Shown: piece after piece, positions 37,101 to 46,024 of the stretch
How the letters are laid out: the number at the start of each line of letters is the position of its first letter
Position numbering within the stretch: position 1 is the first letter of the stretch
Assembly: GCA_014706295.1 (NCBI GenBank)
Contig: JACSVZ010000007.1
Coordinates: 54,078,975 to 54,142,974, forward strand
DNA: 64,000 bases
Direction: 5' to 3'
DNA from: Lycocorax pyrrhopterus obiensis
Taxonomy: Eukaryota; Chordata; Aves; Passeriformes; Paradisaeidae
Notes under the pieces: generated by a model
Databases searched by the model: none
Told to the model about the DNA's origin: nothing
The model's input: only the letters and a program-made list of their open reading frames with translations
Program-made: the position numbers and the translations under genes

Positions 37101-40100
37101 CTACAATTGCTGACTTAGCAATGACAGTTCTGTATGATTAAGGACTTCAGGACATAATTTTAATTTTCTTGTATTCTGTAAAACTGTGTGGAAAATCTCA
37201 ATACAAGACAGGCCCACATTTTATAACTCGTACAAAAATGGAAATGTAATGCTTAGTGACCCAGAGCATAACTGCCTTGTGATTGGGAGGCCTGGGGAGG
37301 AAACAGTGAGAAAAGGGAAATGTAAAGATCACAATTAACTAAAGAACTCTGATTCATTAAGGAAATGGAGGATGCAAAAAAAACGAAGTGTCTACCCAGC
37401 AGATCTTAAGTATCTGGGAGGCAGAGGTACTGGTGTTTAAATGTAAACTTGTTCTTGAAAGTTTTTTCTAGTACCTAGGCATGCATTCCTTCAGCCTCAG
37501 TATTGCTTCTCTCTCTGCACTGAAAAACTTAGCTTTGTCTCATTTCTGTGGAGTTTCTTTTCTTACCACAAAGTTTTTCTATGTGTAAAGTGCAGAACCA
37601 ACCTCTGTGTGTATATGCACACATACTGTACTGTGCTATACTGAAAAGTATATACCCACACATATATTATGGCATCTCTGTATTTTTGGGCCCCTGTCTA
37701 ATGAACTTGCTGAATGCCTGTGGACTTTGATGGCCCTTTGTCTAGTTTAGGCTGGTTCAGAGATTTGAGATTAATTACCTTTTCAAACAGGCTAGATTCT
37801 GCTAGGAATGCAGTGACACATAAGGGATTTGGTGATGGTGTCTGATTAGAGGGTGGTTAGGGGGATGGAATTCTGCAGTGACACCCACATCAGAGGTGAA
37901 GATGGCTTAACCTCAAACTAGCACCTGTAACAGAGGCCAGGGAGTAGAATTTTTTTGAGAACATGAAACATCCAAGTAATTGGTCTTGATGTGAAGCATT
38001 TATCAAGATTCTTCTGGGTGTGAAATGGTGCTGCTTCATATCTGTATAAAGATCTATCTGTGGAATAGTCAGGACATGTCCAAACATCATTTTGTGCCAA
38101 GTGTTTCTTTTCTACATTTTTGCTGCTGAATAATCTTGCCTGGGGAAAAACGAGATTTGTCAAAAAAGCAATGCACCACCACCAAGCAGCCCCCTTCTCT
38201 AAACCACATTAATGAACAAGCACTAAGCAGCGTGACAGAAAATATTTACTGTATTACTTTCATCCCCAAGGAGACACATAATACGATATTCTTTTAACAA
38301 GGCTCATGTTTTAAAAACAGAATGAGTCACTAATGAATAAATTCATAAAATGTCAGTACAGAGGGAGAATATAATTCACAGCCTGTAGCTCTTTGGTCTT
38401 TTCTACTAGTAGGCACCATTGGATTGTCCTTCAAATGCATGGATCCCTTCTGTATTCACTCATTTCAAGAGTTTTCATCACCATCACATTCTTTTAAGTC
38501 AAGTCAATCCCATGCAGATGTTTTTCCTTAAATTTTCTGTAGATCATCATAGATTGGAGTAGGTGAAGAAGATTAGTGTTTCCTGGTCCAACCAGCTCAG
38601 CTTGTCTCTGGTGTCCCTTTTGTGCAGGGCTGAAGTTCTTAACACCGATCTAGAGTGAATTAGGTTGTTTCTTCCAAACTCCAAGCAACTCCCAAGTCAG
38701 TTGGTGGAAACCAGGAAATCAAGCCATTAAACAATAAGTGAATAAAGAAAATGTTACATTTAGGCACAAGTTCTTTGCTCGTTTTGTGTCCCATCTGCAC
38801 TTTCTTAAGCCAAAGTTGTACCATTGCCATACATTGGAAGTGCAAAAGTAGCTATCAGAAGGTTGGGGGTTTTCTATTTATTTATTTGCAAGACAGATTT
38901 TATTTAGGATCTTATCCCTTTCATGTGTTTAAGATAGTTTAAAACTAACAAAGTTATAGGTATTTTGATAAACTTTGGCAGGAGTAATTGTAGAATTTTT
39001 TCCAGGTGGCCTTGCTCCAGAATGAAAGTTTGGAAAAGAACAAGAGTATACAAACTTTACATAATCAGATTTGTAGCTTTGAAATAGAAATTGAGAGACA
39101 GAAGGAAATGCTGCGGAATAATGAATCTAAAATACTTCATTTACAGGTAAGAAATTTAGAATCTCCCCATTAAAGCAGAAATGGTAGTAGCTTCTGTTCT
39201 ATGCCTTTACACTTGTGAAGTGAGGTGGTCTAATTAAAAAGGGGGGGAGAGGTTTTACATTATTAGAGAGCCGTTCTGATATTTTTTTCTTCTAGTTTGT
39301 TGTGTTTAATGGGGTAAGATACTTCACTAAAACACTGCAGTTGCCTAGCCTATGCTAAAACAAACAAACAAAAAAACTGTTTAAAAAGGGAAAAGATTGA
39401 AAACAAAATAGATATCTTATATGAAGAATAATCATGATTTTTTTTTTACTTAAACTACTTAAGGCAGTACTGTCACACTGAAGGGCAAGATTAGCACCTT
39501 AAAATTGTCAAGTATTATGTATATTTCTTTTCTACTTGCCGGTATTTTAGAAAAAATATGAATCATGAGTGAGATCAGTCTGGTGTGGATTTAATTCAAA
39601 CATAGCATAATGCATTTGAATACACTTCTTAAAATTCCACATTTCTGTTGTTCTTCTGAGGAAAATGTATCTCATTATTCCTTTGCTCATAGGTCTGAGT
39701 TTCATATTCTGTATTTTGAATGACCTGGCCACAAGCCAGCATCAAACTAGAAATCCTCTGGATGCTCTGGCATGGTGCTTAGCCCAGGCTGAAATTCCTT
39801 GCTCTGTATTCAGAGCTGATTTGGAACGTGGGTGCTGAGAATTTGTATTAGCTTGCATGATACTAACCACAATTAGGGAAACCTCAGGAGATATTTAGCA
39901 AGCAATTGTGGAGGTATCATTTACACATTAATGTAGTATGTCTGCTGCTAGAATATCAGATACCTGTTGTAGCATCCACCTTAAAGGAATGTAAATAAAA
40001 TTATCTTTTTCACTTTCTGTTCGCTTCACATATAAACTGCAAATGTTGGTACTCAAGAAAGATAAAAGTATCCAAACCAGAGTGTGGCTAAAATTCACAG

Positions 40101-43100
40101 GGTGGCACATTCAGGAGCTGAGAGCCCGGAGACCCTTGATGATGGTTTATAAGGAAACCGTCAAGTTTGGCAGCTGTGACCTTTTTCCTTATAGCAGTAA
40201 TTTCTTTCCATGACCTGCCCATGTAGTAACCAGCTTAGCCTGCCTTAGTCATTGTTACTTGTCTGATGATAGTCTGGGATATGGCTGCCTGACACTGGGG
40301 AGCTAATCCTTGTATGTACTGATATTGCTGATTGAATCTACCAGGAGGTAAGTTAATTTGTGAGCCTGGAGTTTCTACACATGCTGTCTCAATGGCCAGC
40401 AATGAGAGTGGAAATGGAAAAAACCACAGAGCAGAGTTTTTCATTATTGTCTTAAATGACAGATGGCAATATCTTTGATTTCCTTGAGCTGTAAGTGTTA
40501 GCAAAATCAATTTTCACATGGTTGGTTTAGGAAAAAAAAAACTCAAACCACTACAAAGCAGCAGATTCCAACAGGTGGCTTTGTGGTGGTAATAAGTACT
40601 GGAGAAAATGTTTTGCTCTGTTTATTTTTTTTTTCTTTTTCTGTTTTTTTTTTCTTTTTTTCTTTTTTTTTTCCCCTCCTGCTCTTTACTTCCTCTCGCC
40701 AGCTATTTCAATTTGGTTACTTTAAGCCAAACTGTATTTCAAAGCTATTTCAACCTGATTCCTTCCACTCAGTGGAATTTCCTGGTTCAGTCTGATTGTT
40801 AAAGGTATCCTGGAAACACACCTCAATTTGTTTTTTCCTGGACAACGTGAGTAGCCTCCTTCTGTTGCCCACCAGGAGTGGAAGGAATTAGTTACCTTTT
40901 GTGAGCCATTCTTTTCCTGGGTTGTGTTGAGCAGCCATGGTTGCACGGGAGCCACAGATACTGCACTAACCAGTTCAGGTCTGGGCAAGGGGTATTTGCT
41001 TAGTCCCCCAAGACCTACTGATGCTACTGATGTCTAGTACAGTTCCAGTGTTGGCTGTCAGGTGACCTTTTTTGACTGGGGAGCAGCAGCATCACTGAGC
41101 ATCATCTGCACTGTGAGGTGTCTAACACAACCAGTGTAAATGCTTGAAGGGAGTCGGGGCACTGGCAGGAACCTCAGCCTGGAGATGCTTTGATTTCAGA
41201 TGAGTTTTCTATATACTGGTCTCTAGGGAAAGTGTTTTTACCAAGGGTGTGTGGTACTTTTTTTGGCTGCTGTCATGTGGAGAGGAACTTTCACGTGCAG
41301 TATCCAGCCTTTCATATGGAAATGGAAGCATATGAGTAAGCCTGTGTAAGCGGAGTGGGGATGTGAGGTACTGAGGGACAAAAGAAACAGTAGCCTCATG
41401 CACATAAAGTGATTTGATGAGTAATATGTTCCTTCAGAGGAGAAGGACACATGATTTCTTTTCCAAGTCAAGTAGTACCTTATCTAGTCTGGTTTTTTAG
41501 CTTTCCAGTTTTGCCCTATCAGTTGCAATGGAAAGGTCCATTACAACTCTTCAATTCCTCATGACGTTTTCTGAAATTCTTTTAGCAAGTATAGTGCTAA
41601 AATTCTGGAAGTTGTTAGAAATGCCAAACAAAACCCTGTATGAAAATCAACATCAAAAGGAGCCCACAATGGTTTGCCAAGCACATAACTCGAGATTAAT
41701 GAGCTGGAGAGGTCAGTTACTAGAATAAAAAGTGCATGCAGAAAATTGATATCTACTTGAAAATTTATGAGTACAGTGTGAGACATCTGTGTGCTTTCTA
41801 ATGGAATAATTAGACTGAAAATCTCCACTGCTGCATTAAATTCAGATTTAGTACATCAGTACCTCCCAGCAGGAAGAGGTTGACTCCCTGTAGGGTAAAA
41901 AGATAGAGATCCCACTGCTTTTTAAAAATTAAATAGAAGTCTTATTTCTGATTATTTTGTATCTCTTGAATTCTCATGTCAAGGTACAGGAGATAAAAAT
42001 GCTACACATTTGCCAGCGTGAAGCAGAAGCAGCTAAACCAGAATTGGTTATGCATGTACAAAGGTAGAATGTTGCACAGGTTGATGGAGAGAAGTTGGTC
42101 CCTAATAACAACGTTGGGTAAACTTCTCCCAAAAGAATAGCTTAAAATTCTTCTGCATGTTTAGCACTTCCCCAGTTCATGTAAAAATGTGATCATTTAT
42201 TTTATTTGATGCTATGTTAATCCAAAGAGGTGCAAGCTGTGAGGCACTGGGCAGACCCCCAGCCATGTTACTGTTCTTGCCTTGGAGAGTTCATGTTTGG
42301 TATGAGTAAAGGAAAAACATCAGACTTGGGCATATTTTGAGTTTACTTTTGCATGTTAAGTGTGAACTAGTAGCCTAATCTTTTGGTTCTGCTCTCACAA
42401 CATGCATTCAGGCCATTCTGTGGTGTGTTTCCTTTTATATATGGCTGACAGCCCTTCCCTGCTTTATTGTCTGATTACCATCAGCCCCAGTGGGAGGGTG
42501 TGACTGTGTTGGTAGGTGATGTTTAGTAAGTGCAGGCAAGCTGCTTCATACATTTACTGGGCCCATACCCCTGGCATTTATGATTCATGAAATTTGTGAT
42601 TTCCTTCACAAAGCCCTTATTCTGGAAGTTAGAGATACATAATTCATTTTAAAACATGAATATAGAAATAAATAGTTAATCCTGAAATATGTTAGATTGC
42701 TCAGTGGTTTTGAGACAAAAAATAAGACTCCTAGAACCTGATTTTGCTAGCTGGCTCGTCAAATTGACAACCTTCAATTAATGGTTACAGACTTCCAGTA
42801 TAACTGAAACCACCTGATTAAAAGCAAATGGCTAAAAGGGGAAATGGAGGTTGCATGAGGCAGAAGGGTTTTCCCCATCAGTGGGGAACACTGAATCCAC
42901 ATGGCTAACCAGAAGGCAAATGCAAAATAAATTTATTTTCTTGTTTTGTACTCAACCGCCACTTTATTTTTGTGAAGAAATGAAAAATAATTTTTACGTA
43001 TGTTGGCTCTGTATGATGATAAACTATAAAGTTGGATTTGGAATTTAACTGTAGGTGGTAGCAAAAGTAGTTTCTCGTCTCAGATATTTTTGTTATCGTT

Positions 43101-46024
43101 TGAACTTCACAACTGATTATGGGGTTCTGGCTAAAATTCCTGCTAGTCCAAATTATCTGTGATAATGTGAAGTGCTGTCTGTTTCTTGCATCACATTTGA
43201 GGTAGACTGAGAAATATGTTCTTTATATTTGTAATGTTCTCAGGTGCTTGCAATGTCCCTCTTTCAGAGAACACTGGCCTTTCTGTGTATTTCTTTCTTG
43301 AGGGTTATGTATCATGCCTTTCCAAAACCAGCTGGGCTATTTTTTTCTTTGTTTTCTTAAAAAGACTCGACAGCAAGTACCTTCAAAATGCATGGGTTAT
43401 TCAATTTAGGAAGTAAGAGTGGGAATTTTAAAGGTACTTAAGGGGACAGAAGTGGTAGTTTTGCTTACATTCTTGAGGGCTTCTGATACAGTTATGGGCA
43501 CATAGTAACTTAGGCTTTGATGACTGATTTATGTGAGCTGGGAGCTTGCACATGTGTGTACTCATGTTCCATGTGTTGCAAGAGTAATGATGTTTTCCTG
43601 GAGGGATAAGTTATTTTGCTGTAAACCAATATAAACTTGGGCACATGGGCAGCCACTTGATCCACACCACAATAAGTTGTGCCCATACTTCCTTGCTTAA
43701 CTACTCTCACATGAAACCCAGCAAGTATCAGCCCATAATACCAATATAGAGACATTCAGAAAATTGTTCCTGCATTGAAAGGTTTAAAAAAAACCCCAAA
43801 AATCAAACTACTGTAAACAAGAGCACACTAACAGTTCCTTTTTTAAAATAAATCTAATTCTGATGGTGTTCTACCTATGCAGCACTAAGTATTTTTTAAG
43901 TGTTTCATAAATACCTGGGCTATTCCTTTAAATTTTCAAGGTTTGTGTTATTAAAATACTTGACTTGTTTATATTGGAATTCACTCTTATTACCAACGTA
44001 TAATCTTTGTTTAATTTGCATAAATTAATGTCTTTGTGTTATTTTAACTCCTATGCTATTATTTTATAAAGCGAGTGATAGACAGTCAAGCAGAGAAACT
44101 CAAAGAACTGGACAAAGAAATCCGTCCCTTCCGACAGAACTGGGAGGAGGCTGACAGCATGAAGAGCAGTGTGGAATCCCTCCAGAACAGAGTGACTGAG
44201 CTGGAAAGTGTTGATAAAACTGCAGGGCAAGGAGCTCGGAATACAAGTGAGTGTGGGCACAATGGGCTGAGGTGCTGTTGGGAGGAAAACAGTGTCCCTT
44301 GAGTGGCACTCCCATTGTGGCTTTTATATGGAAACATCAATAATGCTGATTCTTCTGATTTTTGAATAGGAGATTGTGTATTTCGTTTGTTGATGGTGTG
44401 GCATTGCTTCCGTGCTGTTTTTTAGGCTTGATTCTTGTCTTCTATTTTGTTTTATTGACTCTTGTCTTGACTGCATTGTTAGTTCATTATAAACAGTTTC
44501 TCAATCGATTTTTGATAGCTAATAGCTTTCAGCAGCTTCTTTAAATATTGGTGTATTGACATCTTTTTCTACTCTTGTCCCCTGTGAATGGATCAGTATG
44601 GTTATCCACCTGAAACCACCCATCCTGATCCTGTTACACAGGGGTATTTGATCCTAAGAAGACTGAGATCTGCTTAAGAATAAGGTTATTGTGCTTCTGA
44701 ATAAAGACTGGAATTCAGCAAGATAGTGTAGATCATATGCAAGGGTTTAAATGATTGTGACAAAGAACTTAACATTGAAATAGACCTATATAAGATAAAC
44801 CTGCCTTATGAGTTCATGTGCTTCTCAGTATTGTATGTTGGCCAATTTTGCCAGTGTGCAAAACCAAAGAGTAACATGAAAGGGAAAGGGGACACAGAAA
44901 ACACAGCCCTCTGTCCAAACTAAATAAATTACCATATAATACAGATCTAAGCTTCAATTTTTTTGTTCTTTTATAATGAACTTCAGACGCTGTAACAGCA
45001 CTGTGCTTCTGAGACAAGTAGTGTCTAAAAAGAATGTTTTGAGTCATCAGTGGTGCCTCTGAATTTCCGAGGGATTACATAGGATATATGACTGCTTCCA
45101 AGGTCTTCCCTGCTAAATAGCAACCTGCAGATAATGCTGCCCAGTCTCCTTTCAAAAAATGGAAGCCTCTGTAGTTATATTGTTTAGTGACCAGGAAAAA
45201 TCTGTTAGGTGATTTGAATATTTGACTTTTACTGCATGTACGATTAACACCCACGTTTGTAAAAATCCCAGCTAGCCTAGATACCAGCCAGCAAATTAGA
45301 GCCTGTAGAAATTGCTTCATCAGTGGCCAAATGCACTTTGGTTCTCACAGGGGGAAAGTCTTTTCATACACAATAGCAGCACTGGCGATTGATTTTTTTA
45401 CAGTCTTTAGTAAACAGCACATTTCTCACCCTCATCCTTTGTTTCCTGACAGGCCTGCTGGAGACCCAGCTGAGCAGGCACGATCAGATGCTGAGCGTTC
45501 ACGACATTCGGCTGGCTGACATGGACCTCCGCTTCCAGGTTCTAGAAACAGCGAGTTACAACGGAGTGTTAATTTGGAAAATCCGAGATTATAAACGTCG
45601 GAAGCAAGAGGCAGTCATGGGGAAGACTCTGTCCTTGTACAGCCAACCCTTTTATACTGGATACTTTGGCTACAAGATGTGTGCTAGAGTTTACCTGAAC
45701 GGAGATGGCATGGGAAAGGGGACGCACTTGTCTCTGTTTTTTGTCATAATGCGTGGAGAATACGATGCTTTGCTTCCTTGGCCCTTCAAACAGAAAGTGA
45801 CTCTCATGCTCATGGATCAGGGACCGTCTCGACGCCACTTGGGAGATGCTTTCAAGCCAGATCCAAACAGCAGCAGTTTCAAGAAGCCAACTGGAGAAAT
45901 GAACATTGCATCTGGCTGCCCAGTCTTTGTGGCTCAAACTGTTCTAGAGAATGGAACGTATATTAAAGATGATACTATTTTTATTAAAGTCATAGTGGAT
46001 ACATCGGATCTACCAGACCCCTGA
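18907..46024 (+). CDS. TRAF3: TNF receptor-associated factor 3 (complete, 10 coding exons)
   Basis: Join 18907-19148, 22219-22270, 24544-24648, 25534-25701, 29899-29979, 32600-32674, 34467-34559, 39006-39146, 44072-44246 and 45453-46024: 1,704 nt, 567 residues plus TGA. Human TRAF3 has 568 residues; the difference lies in the variable N-terminus before 'VPEQGGYKEKF'. Domains: RING about 52-90 (C52, C55, C67, H69, C72, C75, C87, C90), TRAF-type zinc fingers about 99-250, coiled coil about 260-345, MATH/TRAF-C about 414-559, ending 'DTSDLPDP'. TRAF3 acts in the cytoplasm below CD40, BAFF receptor and lymphotoxin-beta receptor. With TRAF2 and cIAP it keeps NIK low, and it supports TBK1/IRF3 interferon induction after MAVS and TLR signals. 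The start is fixed by the human-like 'MDTSKK' opening. No frameshift or lost zinc ligand is seen in the RING. Confidence 0.98.
19149..22218 (+). other. TRAF3: TRAF3 intron after coding exon 1
   Basis: 3,070 nt, GT-AG. The identifiable content is a CR1 3' end near 21.4-21.54 kb. The rest is AT-rich, with A-rich and T-rich runs near 20345 and 20775. Confidence 0.9.
21400..21535 (+). mobile_element. CR1 LINE 3' end
   Basis: It reads 'tggaaggtgttcctctccat', 'gtggaaccagatgatctttg', 'ttctcttccaacacaatcca' and ends with the octamer-like tail 'ttctatcattct', the typical CR1 3' terminus in the sense direction. The unit is 5'-truncated. Its left edge is approximate. Confidence 0.8.
22219..22270 (+). 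CDS. TRAF3: TRAF3 coding exon 2
   Basis: Acceptor ttctctttag ends at 22218 and the donor is aag|gtattg at 22270/22271. The 52-nt exon finishes codon 81 and encodes through residue 98 ('SSSSPKCTACQESIVKDK'), supplying the last RING ligands C87 and C90. After it every boundary is phase 0 until exon 9. Confidence 0.97.
22271..24543 (+). other. TRAF3: TRAF3 intron after coding exon 2
   Basis: 2,273 nt, GT-AG, AT-rich. I see no repeat family, RNA gene or extra exon. Confidence 0.9.
24544..24648 (+). CDS. TRAF3: TRAF3 coding exon 3
   Basis: Acceptor gatttttcag, donor ctg|gtaagt. Its 105 nt encode residues 99-133, beginning 'VFKDNCCRRELLALEIYCRN', the linker and start of the TRAF-type zinc-finger region. 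It begins and ends in phase 0. Confidence 0.97.
24649..25533 (+). other. TRAF3: TRAF3 intron after coding exon 3
   Basis: 885 nt, GT-AG, AT-rich, with a T-rich polypyrimidine tract just before the next exon. Nothing else recognised. Confidence 0.9.
25534..25701 (+). CDS. TRAF3: TRAF3 coding exon 4
   Basis: Acceptor aatctttcag, donor cag|gtgcag. Its 168 nt encode residues 134-189, with the zinc-finger cysteine/histidine pattern around 'DHVEKTCKYRETTCKYCKSQ'. It is phase 0 at both ends. Confidence 0.97.
26062..26086. repeat. Poly-T run (25 T)
   Basis: An uninterrupted run of 25 T in TRAF3 intron sequence. It has no adjacent retroposon body on its 3' side that I can identify. Confidence 0.95.
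27035..27360 (-). mobile_element. CR1 LINE 3' end, antisense to TRAF3
   Basis: On the + strand it reads as the reverse complement of the CR1 3' end: 'ccacagaatggtttggcttg', 'gaagggaccttaaagatcat', 'ccaaccctcctgctgtgggc', 'agggacaccttctactcgac', and later 'ctttccccttgtcctgtctc' and 'gtaaaaagtccctctctggc'. About 325 bp survive, the most complete CR1 in the window, 5'-truncated at the right edge. Confidence 0.93.
27421..27446. repeat. Inverted repeat, 12-bp arms
   Basis: The arm tagagatgaact (27421-27432), two spacer bases (tg), and the exact reverse complement (27435-27446). It lies about 60 bp past the CR1 fragment. The function is unknown. Confidence 0.9.
28592..28615. repeat. Perfect 24-bp palindrome with central CACGTG
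   Basis: The left arm tcctaaaaccac (28592-28603) is followed directly by its reverse complement (28604-28615). The centre forms CACGTG, the canonical E-box bound by USF/MYC-class bHLH factors. This is a sequence match only; binding is not shown. Confidence 0.9.
29899..29979 (+). CDS. TRAF3: TRAF3 coding exon 5
   Basis: Acceptor cctctgtag, donor gag|gtaaga. Its 81 nt encode residues 190-216, beginning 'KHEDTDCPCVMVSCPHKC', the middle of the zinc-finger region. It is phase 0 at both ends. This exon and the preceding one (56 plus 27 residues) together equal the 83 residues missing from the 485-residue human TRAF3 isoform, as I recall it. Confidence 0.97.
29980..32599 (+). other. TRAF3: TRAF3 intron after coding exon 5
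   Basis: 2,620 nt, GT-AG, AT-rich. It has no recognised repeat or RNA gene beyond short alternating TG/TA tracts near 32400-32480. Confidence 0.9.
32600..32674 (+). CDS. TRAF3: TRAF3 coding exon 6 (75-nt cassette)
   Basis: Acceptor ctattgcag, donor cag|gtcagt. Its 75 nt encode residues 217-241, beginning 'LNAHLSECINAPSTCSFKRY', part of the last zinc fingers. It is phase 0 at both ends. Human isoform 2 (543 residues) lacks a 25-residue in-frame segment of the same size at this place. Confidence 0.97.
32675..34466 (+). other. TRAF3: TRAF3 intron after coding exon 6
   Basis: 1,792 nt, GT-AG, AT-rich. An imperfect alternating purine-pyrimidine stretch (atgtatgtatatgtgtgcat and following) lies at about 33600-33650. 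No other element recognised. Confidence 0.9.
33600..33655. repeat. Imperfect TA/TG alternating tract
   Basis: About 55 bp of near-continuous purine-pyrimidine alternation (ATGTATG, TATATGTG, CATATATG units). It is simple sequence in a TRAF3 intron. Confidence 0.8.
34467..34559 (+). CDS. TRAF3: TRAF3 coding exon 7
   Basis: Acceptor ttgtcacag, donor aag|gtatat. Its 93 nt encode residues 242-272, beginning 'GTNQQIKAHEASSAVQHVNL', which joins the last zinc finger to the coiled coil. It is phase 0 at both ends. Confidence 0.97.
34560..39005 (+). other. TRAF3: TRAF3 intron after coding exon 7
   Basis: 4,446 nt, GT-AG, AT-rich. No clear repeat family. A stretch near 38540-38640 has faint CR1-like wording but is too decayed to call. 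Confidence 0.88.
39006..39146 (+). CDS. TRAF3: TRAF3 coding exon 8
   Basis: Acceptor ttttttccag, donor cag|gtaaga. Its 141 nt encode residues 273-319, beginning 'VALLQNESLEKNKSIQTLHN', with leucine/isoleucine heptad spacing of the trimerising coiled coil. It is phase 0 at both ends, the last of the run of in-frame exons. Confidence 0.97.
39147..44071 (+). other. TRAF3: TRAF3 intron after coding exon 8
   Basis: 4,925 nt, GT-AG. It contains an 80-nt T/C-rich tract at 40621-40700 that ends in AG and resembles a strong but unpaired splice acceptor. Otherwise AT-rich with nothing recognised. Confidence 0.9.
40617..40700. repeat. Long polypyrimidine tract
   Basis: About 80 nt, almost all T with scattered C and a single G/A interruption, ending 'tcctctcgccag' at 40702. 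It is simple-sequence expansion that happens to have the form of a splice acceptor. Confidence 0.9.
44072..44246 (+). CDS. TRAF3: TRAF3 coding exon 9
   Basis: Acceptor ttttataaag, an AAG acceptor; donor acaa|gtgagt. Its 175 nt encode residues 320-377 plus the first base of codon 378, beginning 'RVIDSQAEKLKELDKEIRPF', the second half of the coiled coil. The last exon base is A where a G would be needed for the human Gly, so the split codon becomes AGC (Ser378). Confidence 0.96.
44247..45452 (+). other. TRAF3: TRAF3 intron after coding exon 9
   Basis: 1,206 nt, GT-AG, phase 1, AT-rich. No element recognised. Confidence 0.9.
45453..46024 (+). CDS. TRAF3: TRAF3 coding exon 10 (MATH domain, stop)
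   Basis: Acceptor tttcctgacag ends at 45452; TGA at 46022-46024. The exon encodes residues 378-567: the end of the coiled coil and the whole MATH/TRAF-C domain ('NGVLIWKIRDYKRRKQEAVM' onward), which binds receptor tails and forms the trimer head. It is nearly identical to the human domain. A visible change is 'DQGPSRRHLGD', where human has Ser in place of the Pro. Carrying the whole MATH domain in one large terminal exon is typical of TRAF genes. Confidence 0.98.

Noticed and set aside
38540..38640. Possible further CR1 copy
   Set aside because: Only loose wording similarity ('atcatagattgg', 'tggtccaacc'); too diverged to support without a repeat library.
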